Assembly: GCA_916048095.2 (NCBI GenBank)
Contig: OU696579.1
Span: forward strand, 5,987,001-6,051,000
Length of the DNA: 64,000 bases
Direction of reading: 5' to 3'
Source: Sacculina carcini
Lineage: Eukaryota > Arthropoda > Thecostraca > Sacculinidae
The translations under genes and the position numbers were made by a program. The first letter of the stretch is position 1. Each line of letters starts with the position of its first letter. The notes under the pieces are model-generated. The model did no database searches. It was not told the origin of the DNA and worked only from the letters and a program-made list of their open reading frames with translations. Shown here in pieces: positions 34,188 to 45,369 of this stretch.

Positions 34188-34929
34188 GTCTCTAATATAT
34201 TTTAGATTTTTTGTTTTGTTACAAGCTATTTCGGCCTTTTAGTTTGGAAGTGGTTTTTTGTCTGCGACCCGGCTTCAGTAGCAGAGATAGTGCCCTCCAG
34301 TACTAGCAGCGGCTTGGAGGAAGTGGTGGAGGTGCTCGGCGGCGTGTCAGGTTGGTGTGCAGGGGGACGGCAGGAGAGCATGTTGCCGGCAGGAAGCAGC
34401 GGGGTAGCTGTGGCCGAGGGTTGCTCGTCGTCCCGCCTGCACTGGTGTTAGACTCGTCGCCGGGCAGATAGAAGATCGCTGGTGGAGGCTGCTGGTGCTG
34501 GAGGGAATGTGAGAGAAAGGAGCTGCTGAAGCCGGAGGAGAAATGACGAACGACGACGACGGTGCGGCTTGCGTGTGCGGCGGAGTCACGGCTGTCTGCG
34601 ACGGGGTGCTGAATAGCACGGGTGTCGGCGGGAGCACAGTGGGTGCTGGGGCCGAGGTGTTGTGCCCTGTCGCGGCAGTCGGTGATGAAGAGGACGGCAG
34701 GCTGCGGCGGAGCACTGAAGAGCACGGGCGGAGGCGGGAGCAGATTTTGGGAGCAGCCAAGGTGTGTGCGTCTGGTGGAGGCCGTCGTCGAGTTTGGTTG
34801 TTTTTGTTTGTTTGTTATGCGTTTTTTTATTGTATGCTCTATAGTTCATGTTTCTGTAAAAACAGGTGGAGGTGTGGTGTGATTGTGAGCGAGAGAGAGA
34901 GAGTGTGTGAGCGCGTTGGAGTGTCTGTG

Positions 34930-35014
<85 letters not shown>

Positions 35015-35240
35015 TTCGCGTTTGCGTTCGTATTTGCGTTGTTTGGTGATGTGTTTGTATGTATGCGTTCCATGAAGTGTGCGTGCCCCGCGGCGGCGAG
35101 CGATTGACCGGCTCGCCGCTGATTGGCTGTGGCGGTGTGCGTGAGGACTGTGCGTGTGTGTGTGTGTCCGTTTGTGCTCCCGTGTGTGACGGTGTGAGCG
35201 AGAGTCGTGTTCGTGGTGCGATTGTGGTGTGACGTCTTGT

Positions 35241-35275
35241 AGGCGCGCGTGGGGCAGTGATGCCCACGCGCGCCT
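35241..35275. other. GC hairpin in second terminal repeat
   Basis: Same 13-bp stem as 34153-34187, 1088 bp downstream; exact conservation between the two repeats. Confidence 0.85.
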
Positions 35276-35311
35276 GTCTCTAATATATTTTAGATTTTTT
35301 GTTTTGTTACA

Positions 35312-35593
35312 CATGTATAGAAAGTTTGGAACTGTGGAGTGATCACTGGCAAATGTCATTAAATACAAACAAATGTCGAATTGTACGATTTGGGACTAGT
35401 AAATTCAGACCAAGTAATCTTATATCATGAATAATATACCATTACAGGATTCGCAAAAAGAAAAAGACCCTGGAGTAATAATGAATCACAAGCTGTCTCC
35501 TGAAAACCATATATCCGAAATAGTGAAAAAGACAAATTGCAAAATTGCACATTTTAAAACAGCTTTCACATATATCAACGACGAAATGTTAAG
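35312..35593 (+). pseudogene. LINE B copy 2, RT thumb segment
   Basis: Continues the LINE B RT after the 1.5-kb insert (CRIVRFGTSKF region, LSPENHISEIVKKT), with small indels that break the frame near 35415. It ends at TTAAG, the target site of Gypsy-1; the remainder is at 40150. Confidence 0.85.
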
Positions 35594-35842
35594 TGTGCGA
35601 GTGCTAAGCTGTAGTAGCCAATCCTGCCAAGAGATGGCGCCCGCAGTCTATTCCATGCGTTGGCGTCGCCATGGGAACGGATGATGAATCAGTGTGCGCA
35701 CAGCAGTGGCCTTGAGTGCAGTGACGGTATTACGGTTCGAGTGAGAGGTGTGTGTATTGTGTCGCAGGTGTTCATGTGTTATCGTGTTAATGTATTTTTG
35801 TATAGTCAAGTGTTCTCGTCAATAAAGATCCAGACCAAAACA
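35594..35842 (+). repeat. Gypsy-1 5' LTR (full copy)
   Basis: 249 bp, TGTGCGAGTGC to CCAAAACA, with AATAAAG at 35821 as probable polyadenylation signal. Its final A is the first base of the gag ATG. Confidence 0.95.
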
Positions 35843-38800
35843 TGGCGTAGCCTACATCAGCCGAAACCAGTGCGCAGCCTACATCAAAGCTGAACGAAGC
35901 GGTCAATCGATTCGCGTGGAGTGGGAAAATTGTTCCTCCAACAAAACTGGACTTATCTGTCGATCGAAGGGAGTCATTCAGCATATGGCGAGAACGCTGG
36001 AACGATTACGTTCTGCTTTCAGGACTCAGAAGCCAAAGTCGTGCAATTCAAATGGCGGCCTTACGGTCGTGTCTAAGCGACGAATCTCTGCGAATTGTCA
36101 AAAGTCTCGACATTCCAGAGGCCGACCGGGAAAAAATTGACACAACTCTGCAACACCTGGACATCTACGCCAAAGGGCAAGTAAATGAGGTGATCGATAG
36201 GAAAAATTTTAACTCTCGAAAACAAAACGCCGGTGAAACTTTTGATGATTTTCTCATTAGCCTGCGAGAACTGAGTACCTCGTGCAACTTCTGTGACACC
36301 TGCAAGGACAGCCTCGTTCGAGATAGAATCGTCATGGGCATACAAGACTCGTGCACGATCAAGAAGCTGTGCAGCGTCAATAATTTGAAACTGTGTATGG
36401 CTGTGGACATCTGTCGCGCAGAAGAAGCTGCCTGTCGTGACACCGAACGTATAGAGACCGACAGAGTCAACCGCGTATACGGCGTCGGAGGACACCGACC
36501 CAGACATCAAAGGTCTGGAACCACCTCAGAGCAACGTGAGTGCAGCCGCTGTGGGAGGCAACACACGCCTGAAAACAAATGTCCGGCACGTGATCAAGAA
36601 TGCAGACGATGTGGGAAACTTGGACACTTCGCCAAGAAATGTCGCACTGCGATGGGGAAAAACAGTGACAACAGACGGAGAGACAAGTCGCCAGACGACA
36701 AACCCGTGTCAGCTGCGATAGTGTCGAGCGTCACGTCGCTCAGAGCACCACGTGTGGACGTCGTAGTTGACGGGTGTATCACCGTTTCGGCTCTTCCAGA
36801 CACTGGAGCAGACATAACTGTCGCCGGTCTGGACGTGCTCAACAAATTCGAGGACGAGAACAATCTGCTGCCAAGCACCGATCAGCCAGTGTCAGCTGAC
36901 GGATTCCGCATGGAGCCAGTTGGAGTCTGCCCGACTACAATCGCCATCGGCGGGACAGAAGTGAGTGTGGACATCCACGTCATCAAAGGAGTGACTGGGT
37001 TGCTGCTCTCTTGGCACGTTTGTCGGGCTTTGAAACTGATTCCGAGCGATTATCCTTCGCAAATGCAGACGCCGGTCGTACGAAGCGTCGCCGAGCGCAA
37101 ATCCCAACGGGAATCGCCATCGTCAGTGGAAAACCTATTCGACGAATTTCCAGACGTCTTCAGCGAGCAGATAAAAAGCCTACCGGGAGAATCATTCGAG
37201 ATACACGTCGCAGACGGTAGTAGACCTCATAGCGTGTCAGCTCCGCGCCGCGTGCCTCTGCCACTGCGGGACGCGCTTCAAGAAGAATTGTCTGCACTTG
37301 AAGCACAGGGAATCATCACGCCAGTGACGGACCCAACGGAATGGTGTTCTCCTATCGTGGTCACGCCGAAGAAAGGAGGTGGAATTCGTCTTTGTGTAGA
37401 CCTCACAAAGCTAAACCGATGCGTCAAAAGAGAGCTGTTCCAATCGAATACACCAGCCGAGTGCGTGGCATCAATCGTCGCCGATGAAGCTAAACTTTTT
37501 GCCGTATTCGACGCAGCCAAAGGGTATCACCAGTGTCCGCTGAGCGAAAAAAGCCAGCCATTAACGACGTTCATCACCCCATTCGGGCGATATATGTTTT
37601 GCCGTGCCCCTTATGGGATTTCGTCAATATCGGACCACTACAACCGTCGCATGGACGAGTCACTGAGAGGTATCAAAGGGACGTGTCGACTCGTGGACGA
37701 CGTCATCGTGTATGGTCGCTCAAGAGAAGAGCTGCAGAGTCGCGTGACAAAGTTCCTGACGAGATGTCGCGACAAGAACATCACCTTGAACCGGCATAAA
37801 GTGCAGTACATGCTGAGCCGGTGCAAATTCGCTGGTTTTGAGGTCAGCGAAGGCGGATATTCCGTTGACCCAGCGCTGCACGACGCTATTTCAAACTTCC
37901 CAGTTCCTGTTGACTTGACGAGTCTCCGATCGTTCTTCGGTTTGTGTAACCAAATTGGGTCTTTTTCGGTGGAGTTATCGAAGTGGCTTGCGCCTCTGCG
38001 TGGACTGCTAAGCACCAAAAACGAGTTCGCGTGGCAAACTTGCCACACTGAAGCATTCAAAAAGGCACGGAAGTCGTTGTCATCACCTGCGGTTCTCAAG
38101 TATTTTGACGCCAAAGCGCCAACCTACCTACACACGGATGCCAGCCGATTGAATGGGTTGGGGTTCGTCCTACAACAAAAACAACAAACTGGCGACATGG
38201 GCATGATACAGTGCGGATCGCGGTTTCTAACTGACACCGAAAGCAGATATGCCGCTATCGAGCTGGAGCTGCTTGCCATCGTGTGGGCTTTCAAGAAGTG
38301 CCGCCTGTTCATCGCGGGTCTCCCACACTTCACAGTGGTCACCGATCATCGACCACTTGTACCAATTCTGAACGCGAAATCGATTGACGACTTGGCAAAT
38401 CCGCGTTTGCAACGCTTGCGACTGAAGCTGGAAGAGCTCGGTCCTTTCACCGCTCAATGGGTTCCGGGCAAAGAGCACGCCGCAGCTGACGCACTGTCAC
38501 GTTTCTCGACATCATCACTACAAGAGTCTGAAGACACCGAGGAAGAGACGACCATCGTGGCATGTGTAGCCGCTGAACCTGACATGTCAGACACCAACTT
38601 GCAGCACATTCGGAGTGCAAGTTCTTCCGACTCGGAAATGCAGATACTTCGAAAAGTCATCTTGGATGGTTTTCCGGATCGCAAAGGCGATATGGACCCC
38701 ATGATCCAGCCATATTGGACTGTGCGTGAACGCTTATCAGTGGAGGATGATCTTGTCTTCTACGGTCGACGACTTGTGATTCCGAAGGCGTTACGACGGG

Positions 38801-39921
38801 GAATCCTGAACGAGCTACACGCAAGTCATGCGGGTAAAGAGAAGACGAAACAGAGAGCTCGCCAGGTTGTGTATTGGCCAGGAGTGGACAATGACATCGA
38901 CAACATGACGAAGCAATGCACGACATGTCAAAAGTACTTACCATCGCAAGCCGCCGAGACTATCAGACATCACAAACAAGCCTCTCGACCTTTTGAGTTC
39001 GTTTCCATCGACTTCTGCGAGTATGGAGGGCACAAATTCGTTGTGTTGGTCGACCACCTCTCTGGATGGCAGTTTGTTAATGACCTGGGCTCATCTTCAG
39101 TGACGGGGAAGCTGCTCGACACATTACGGACCGTGTTCTGCATGGTGGGTGTGCCGGTAACCATATACTCCGATGGAGGCCCCCAGTTCACGTCAGGAGA
39201 GTTCGTCCGATTCGCTGAACGTTGGAAATTCGAACACGTGCGTTCCTCACCACACTATCCGCAATCCAATGGGAGGGCGGAGGCAGCGATCAAGACGGCG
39301 AAAGCACTCATCAAAAAGTGCTGGAAGGCGGAAAGAGGAGGATTTGATCCTGATGAATGGTCAAAGGGAATTCTCCAACAAAGAAACACTCCAGGACCGG
39401 ACGGAAGATCTCCAGCCGAGATACTCTATGGACGACCAGTGCGGGACATGATTCCTGCACATATACGCCAGTTCTCTGCGGAATGGCAGAGATCGAGCGA
39501 GGAAGCTGAGCATACAAGGCGCGAACAACAGACAAACGTGGACGAGAGGTACGACGGACGTGCCAAAGACCTGCCAGACCTGAGCCCGGGAAATCATGTG
39601 GCGGTGCAGTGTCATATCACAAAGGAATGGAGCAGGTACGGTGTGGTCGTCGAAAGCCTGGCGCACAGGCGCTACCTCATCAAGTTGTCGAGCGGACGTG
39701 TGGTCTCTCGAAACCGACGACACATTCGTCGCCGGTACGGTCATGTGATGAGACGAGATCCGGAGCATCCGACGCTCCAGTCGACCGACGAGGCGCCGAG
39801 TCCAGAACCGTGTTCAACGCATCCACAACTGCGGAGGTCTACCAGAGAACGAAGACGTCCTCAAAGACTCATCGAAGTGATGCGGACGTCTAGGGGGGCG
39901 TGTGCGAGTGCTAAGCTGTAG
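35842..39921 (+). CDS. Gypsy-1 gag-pol polyprotein with early stop
   Basis: By comparison with the deleted copy the start is ATG 35842-35844, but codon 3 is TAG (35848-35850) in place of CAG. After it the frame is open to 39921; the next in-frame ATG that I would use is 36052, giving 1289 residues. Order: gag, two zinc knuckles (about 36540-36645), protease LPDTGADITVAG (about 36790), RT with LVDDVIVYG (about 37690, VDD in place of the common YVDD/YIDD), RNase H with HTDASRLNGLG and TDHRPLVP (about 38130-38360), integrase with HASHAGKEK/CTTCQKY, SIDFCEYGG, YSDGGPQFTS and NGRAEAAIK (about 38820-39290), and a basic tail. Produces particles and cDNA and inserts it. The stop could reduce gag start use; otherwise it looks intact. 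Confidence 0.92.
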
Positions 39922-40149
39922 TAGCCAATCCTGCCAAGAGATGGCGCCCGCAGTCTATTCCATGCGTTGGCGTCGCCATGGGAACGGATGATGAATCAGT
40001 GTGCGCACAGCTGTGGCCTTGAGTGCAGTGACGTTATTACGGTTCGAGTGAGAGGTGTGTGTATTGTGTCGCAGGTGTTCATGTGTTATCGTGTTAATGT
40101 ATTTTTGTATAGTCAAGTGTTCTCGTCAATAAAGATCCAGACCAAAACA
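39901..40149 (+). repeat. Gypsy-1 3' LTR (full copy)
   Basis: 249 bp, two substitutions relative to the 5' LTR. The gag-pol ORF ends at 39921, 21 bases inside it. Confidence 0.95.
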
Positions 40150-40615
40150 TTAAGAAAGTTAATAATAGCTATCATCAGACCATCTTTAGAATACGCTGTC
40201 ACAATATGGAGTCCGCATTTACAGAAGCACAAGGAAAAACTAGATAAAGTACAAAAATCAGCTACAAAAATATCACACGAGACAAGACATTTAGGCTACA
40301 ATGAAAGACTGAGAAAATTGAACCTATCTACACTAGAAGAAAGAAGAGTCAGAGGAGATGTGATAGCTATATATAGATATATGACAGGCAAAGAAAATAT
40401 TCAAAATACCAGTCTCTTCCAGCCGACCAGTTCCACACGTTTACATGCTCTAAGTCTTCAAAAAAGTAGAGCCAAAAAAGATATAAAGAAGTACAGTTTC
40501 CCTCAACGTAGTATAGATTTTGGGAATAGAATACCGCAAAATATAATAGGACAGCCAACAACAAGTAAAATCAAAGAAAATTATTATCTCTGGAAGGCAG
40601 GAGACACGAGTTTCT
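40150..40615 (+). pseudogene. LINE B copy 2, C-terminal segment
   Basis: Resumes exactly after Gypsy-1 (KLIIAIIRPSLEYAVTIWSPH), and continues through TRHLGYNERLRKLNLSTLEE and KDIKKYSFPQRSID to a stop near 40615. It is close to copy 1 (about 18403-18870), with a few substitutions. Confidence 0.9.
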
Positions 40616-40931
40616 GACTCATTCCTGCGCGAACAACTCGGTAAGAACACACACACACACATACACACACATTTTGACGTTGCATCGAATTGTGCACAGT
40701 TGACGCGCACAAACACTGGGGGATAGGCTGTGTTCAGTGGGGATGAGGAGGCGCTGCTGCAGAGGGCTCATTCTGACTGCTGGTGCATGCAAACCTGGTG
40801 GCAAGATGGGGATGAAGGGGGTTGTTGTTGTGGGCCCTGAACTATGCTTGAACACGCACAAACACTGAAACACACACAGTCATACACAGTCATACACAGA
40901 CAAATACACACACATCACAGACAAACACACT

Positions 40932-40964
<33 letters not shown>

Positions 40965-40990
40965 ACACACCAACACACACACACACACAC
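40616..40990. repeat. LINE B copy 2 3' UTR and (CA)n
   Basis: Same 3' UTR as 18941-19110 followed by (CA)n. The microsatellite is interrupted at about 40991 by LINE E and its matching end resumes at about 44200. Confidence 0.88.
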
Positions 40991-41367
40991 ACATTTCATT
41001 TTCATTTTTCATTTATTGAAACATTTATATTGCGCAATCTCTACACAATGTCTCAGATGCGCAGACAGTACAATATTCACAATGCCGCATTGTACAGACA
41101 CATACATGTACAAATATTCACAAGGGCACAAACACATATACATTCAGCGGAAGTGCGGATATATCAATGTCACCGACAGGTCAGCTCGCATTCTTCGGCA
41201 TTCCGGCAGGTGAACATGATGTATGGGCAAAAGGACCACACGCACATATATACAGGTATAAGCGGACAGACAGGTGGAAAAACATCGCTGACAGCCACTA
41301 ATCCTTCTTCGTTTCAAAACAGGTGTTATTCACACCATGCATGACCAAAACATCACACCAACACACC

Positions 41368-41399
<32 letters not shown>

Positions 41400-41422
41400 A
41401 GCACACACAAGCATATAACCAA

Positions 41423-41471
<49 letters not shown>

Positions 41472-43345
41472 ATACATACATACATACACACTGGTAGCAC
41501 ATGCACAAAGGCCAGTGACAGCGGCGATACAACATGATAACATGTTGACGCGCGAAAGTAAACGACATTTAGAAATGAAAAGCGAAATAAATAAACATTG
41601 GTCAAAGTAAAACCAAGACAATACACATGCATCGAATCCGACAATTCAAGTTATATGGAATGATGGTAATTATTTACAGCAATTGTAACATACACATTCA
41701 AAATGATTTCATTCACAGCAAATACTCCGGCTTTATGCAGGAATTTACACGATCATAAGATTGTTGAAGCAAGTGTTTTTTCAACCTGTTATTGAAGACA
41801 TCCACAGATCGGGACGATCGTATGGAGAGTGGTAATTTGTTATATAATCTGGGAGCCATGTAACTAAAACATCGATTATAGTGGGTGTGGCGGGTGGGAA
41901 ACGCTGGCTCATGAAGTAGATGCTGATGGTTTCGACGAAAATCATAATCTACAGAAACTTGTTTATAAGACAACATTTTTCTTAGATAAAGCGGTGATTC
42001 ATATACAAGGACAGAATGTACCATACACAGTAGGTTGTATTCAATGTCAGCCTTGACCGGTAGCCAGGCTAGTGTGATAAGATATTCCACTACAGAAGTT
42101 CGTCTAGGGACATTGAATATAAGGCGACATGATTTATTTACAATGCTCTGAAGTTTCCGTAGAATACGGTGATTGATATTGAAGAACAAAACAGAACAAT
42201 ATTGCAGTCTAGATATGATAAGAGAATCTACAAGTTTTTTAGTGGCTCCAATAATTAAATTCTTCCTTATAAAATACACACGGCGCAGATGATAATTACA
42301 GGTTCTTACAAGTTCAGACTCATGAGCCTCAAACGTTAGGCGACTATCAATTGTAACACCCAGAAGTCTGCTTTTATGTACAACATCAAAGTCATTACTA
42401 GCGGGGATTGCCAGCTCGTTTTTTGTTAAAACCATGAATTTAGTCTTCTCCTTGTTCAATTTCAGGCATTTGGTCGCTGCCCAGGTTGTTATGTCATGCA
42501 GTGTTTTGCTGACACCTGAATGAGCTTGTTGAAGATCGTCAAACTCAAAATATACGAGGATATCATCAGCGAAAATCTGGTATTGCACATTATATCTGTC
42601 GAGAACGCGTTTTATTGATAATATATACACATTATAGAGAAGGGGACCAAGAACTGAGCCCTGCGGAACACCAGACATCAGAGGGAAACTCTGGCTCTGG
42701 GCTGCATTCACAATAACTGTTTGCGAGCGATCTTTGAGGTAATCTCGAAGAAGCGAGAGTGCACCTCCAGATATACCGCAGTTTGATAAATCTTGCAGCA
42801 ATATTTCGTGGCTCACAGTATCAAAAGCCGACGAAAAATTAAGCTGCATAAGAATAACATTCTGGCCACGTAGGAGCGCAGACAGGGAGTAATTGTATGT
42901 ACACAACAACGAGTTGGCACACGAGTGATGTTTTCTGAACCCTGATTGCTGAGGTAGAAACAGATGATTTTCTTCCAGGAAGGAAGACAACTGCTGATAC
43001 ATAGCCGATTCAAGGAGCTTTGATACCCATGGAATTTGCGACACAGGCCTATAATTGTTCAGACACTTCGCGTCCAGTCCAGTTCGTTTCAAGATAGGAG
43101 TAATAATTGCTTCTTTCGATGCTAAAAACTTATTATGAACAAAGCTGGTATTTACAAGATAGACAATGAACGGCACAATGAGCACTACAAACGATTTGAT
43201 ACGGCTATATTTAATCGGATCCAAGAGATTGACCTTCATACTAGTGTTGTTGACTAGTTGCAGACAGGAGTTGTAATCAATTGGCTGGAAAGAAGTGAGG
43301 CTCTGAGAGCAGTCAGGTGTAATACTTGCATATCTTTTGTTGTCC
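40991..43345 (-). mobile_element. CR1-like LINE family E, 5'-truncated
   Basis: Minus-strand element inserted in the (CA)n of LINE B copy 2. Its 3' end (at 40991-41030) is an AATGAAA-type tandem tail next to a GCGCAATATAAATG sequence, resembling other CR1/L2 3' ends. 41040-41710 is the 3' UTR, with two (CA)n tracts at 41371-41420 and 41430-41466. The 5' end lies near 43345. Confidence 0.8.
41713..43340 (-). CDS. LINE E ORF2 reverse transcriptase (partial)
   Basis: About 540 codons open, beginning inside the linker before the RT; the ATG at 43680 lies in unrelated flanking sequence and is not used here. Motifs: NYRPVSQIPWVSK, a palm motif A reading QLNFSSAFDTVSH, MSGVPQGSVLGP, FADDILVYF, then thumb and C-terminal region with RHTHYNRCFSYMAPRLYNKLP and stop at 41713. 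In motif A the usual LDF is LNF: the Asp expected to bind catalytic metal is Asn (codon at 42838-42840), so the enzyme should be inactive although the frame is open. No endonuclease. Closest in layout to LINE C and F. Confidence 0.85.
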
Positions 43346-43351
43346 GTAACC

Positions 43352-43399
43352 CACACACACACACACACACACTCACACACACACACACACACACACTGA
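43352..43399. repeat. (CA)n microsatellite
   Basis: A short (CA)n with one CTCA interruption between LINE E and the adjacent LINE fragment; probably the insertion seam. Confidence 0.9.
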
Positions 43400-44135
43400 C
43401 CGATCTTCCTCCGTCCGCCAACAACATCTCCTCGGAAGCGCGAACCAGCTGTGCCGAGCCCGTCTCCTGGCCGCGGTCGCTCCTCACAGTGGCGCTTGGC
43501 TGTCAGCGCTGCCTGTCGCCAGCCTCGGCTTGCTGCTGCCAGACGAAGCCGTCCGAGTCGGCGTGGCGTTGCGACTTGGTGCCGCAGTGCAAGAGCCACA
43601 CAGGTGTCGCTGCGGTGCCACAACTGACAGGTGGGGCCACCATAGCCTCTCCTGCAGTCGCAATGCCGGCCGCCTGCCACGCCACACGGCGCTGAACAAC
43701 ATCATTCGCCGCAGTTTGGCGTCGGCAGGAATCGCCGCGGTGCTGGAGCCACGAGGCCTTGACCGCGGCGACGGGCGCCGACCGGACGGAATCACCGTGT
43801 TCCCGGTGCGTCACGGCAAGTCGCTGCTCTGGGATGTGACCTGCGTCAACACGTTCTGTGACACACATCTGCTGGACGGCGCGGTCACTTCCGGGGCAGC
43901 AGCGCGGGCGTGGAAGTCCGAAAGCGGCGGCGCTAATCAGAACTGTGCCAGCGGTACGATTTCGTGCCGCTAGCCATCGAGACCACCGGCGTGATGGGGG
44001 CATCCCTGGACGACTTCGTGAAGCTCCTGGGCGGCAGAATCAGCGAGCGTTCAGGGGAGCCGCGAGAGACGGCCTATAGCGAATAAGCCTGGCCGTCATT
44101 CGTGGCAACGCCGCCTCCATTGTTTTATAGTAGTA
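43400..44135 (+). pseudogene. LINE C-terminal endonuclease-like domain fragment
   Basis: Plus-strand, GC-rich. A C-x-C/C-H cluster (CRCGATTDRWGHHSLSC) is followed by RHTALNNIIRRSLASAGI, LEPRGLDRGDGRRPDG and LLWDVTCVNTF, then, in another frame, the region read as VPLAIETTGVMG and at the end AVIRGNAAS. This order is the C-terminal part of a widespread class of invertebrate LINE polyproteins: zinc finger, then a restriction-enzyme-like fold with the E..G..R.DG..PDG and WD pattern. Frame change near 43950 and a stop near 44083; RT absent. Its 3' side ends near 44200 in an A-rich/(CA)n tail. Confidence 0.7.
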
Positions 44136-44189
44136 TTGTGAATATGTGTACGCGTTTGTAAATATATTTGTTTGTGTCTCCAAAAAAAA

Positions 44190-44280
44190 CCCAAAAAAAA
44201 ACACACACACACACACTGACACACACACACACACACATACTGACACACAAACGCACACAAACACGCACACACAAATATAT
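44190..44280. repeat. (CA)n, continuation of LINE B 3' microsatellite
   Basis: Corresponds to 19280-19345 in copy 1, showing that 40991-44190 was inserted within the microsatellite. Confidence 0.85.
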
Positions 44281-44923
44281 ATCGAATACGGAGCATTCAG
44301 TCGCACATTCAAACGTACAGACTTAAAGACAATACATATAACACAACAAGCATACAAGCACATATATGTGGCTGAATTGCAATGGCAGAATGACGTGTGT
44401 AGAGTGTAGTATGATTGCAGAATCAAACCAGCTCACATAAGCACAATATCATATACTGAGCGTTCATCCTGCAATAAGAATGACTAGGAAGTGGCAGAAA
44501 GAAAAGCATATCGTAAAATGATATTGTAAAACACGTGCAATCAACAATTGTCACCCTTGCCGTATCTCGTGTACATCGTTATCGGTGACCGTGTCAAGAG
44601 GACGACTTGAATGAGCTGAGCCCCAATTATGTGTCAATCTCTCCTGATTCCGCTTCCCGCAAAACAAACTTTGATCAAGAACATTTCGAGTGAAGTTTCG
44701 CCAAGCCGCCAAGCATCATTTTCATTAATTTCCATAGGCGATCGATCAATGATGGAATGCGTTCATCATTGATCTAGTTGCAAGTTGACATACAAGTGAA
44801 CCTCATAAGGCTAAATCAGCCAGGTATATAATAGATGCTTCTCTTCTATTATGTCGCCTCTGTACTGAAAACAAATAAATTAATAACACAAGTGATTGCA
44901 GATTATCAATAATGACTGATCAT
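44281..44923. other. non-coding flank shared with 19370-19997
   Basis: Second copy of the unique flank between LINE B and hAT-3, with only scattered substitutions. No gene seen. Confidence 0.75.
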
Positions 44924-45332
44924 TAGGCCTGTCAAAAAAGTAACCTAAAAATCAGAAAAAAGTAACTTTATTTTCGAGAAAAAGTAACCTAAAAAGGTAA
45001 CTTAAAAAGCCTATGAGTTTTAATGTTATTATCACTTTTGTATCGCTTTATCACATGTTTATCACCCCTTTGATGATTAGTGTGCTATATGATATACACG
45101 GTTTGTTTGATGTTTGTTCTTGAACATAAAAAGTAACCTAATAACCAATAAAGTAACCTAAAAATAACCCCCTTCAAAAATGTTCAATTTCTGTTTGTAG
45201 TTCTGAAGGAAGAAAATACACCAGTCCTTCTTTTCTATTCTCTTTCCGAGTTGGTACTATTTTTCCACCCTCTCTACGATCTGGTACCATTTTTACAATA
45301 AACCACCATAAGTGACTTGATATGATTTGGCT

Positions 45333-45369
<37 letters not shown>

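Larger units (their letters stand above)
35594..40149 (+). mobile_element. Gypsy-1 LTR retrotransposon, full-length (4556 bp)
   Basis: Two 249-bp LTRs (35594-35842 and 39901-40149) differ at two positions by eye. The 5-bp target duplication TTAAG is at 35589-35593 and 40150-40154; LINE B copy 1 gives the empty site at about 18403. A purine tract (TAGGGGGGCG) precedes the 3' LTR. Contains one long gag-pol ORF; no envelope gene. Confidence 0.97.

Noticed and set aside
34543-34935. 130-codon plus-strand ORF in the 1.5-kb insert
   Set aside because: Ala/Gly/Val-rich from GC-rich sequence, with open frames on the opposite strand too; no motif.
43530-43680. ATG at 43680 (minus) as start of LINE E protein
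   Set aside because: The first 110 residues or so are antisense to the plus-strand LINE fragment and cross a (CA)n; LINE E homology begins near 43340.
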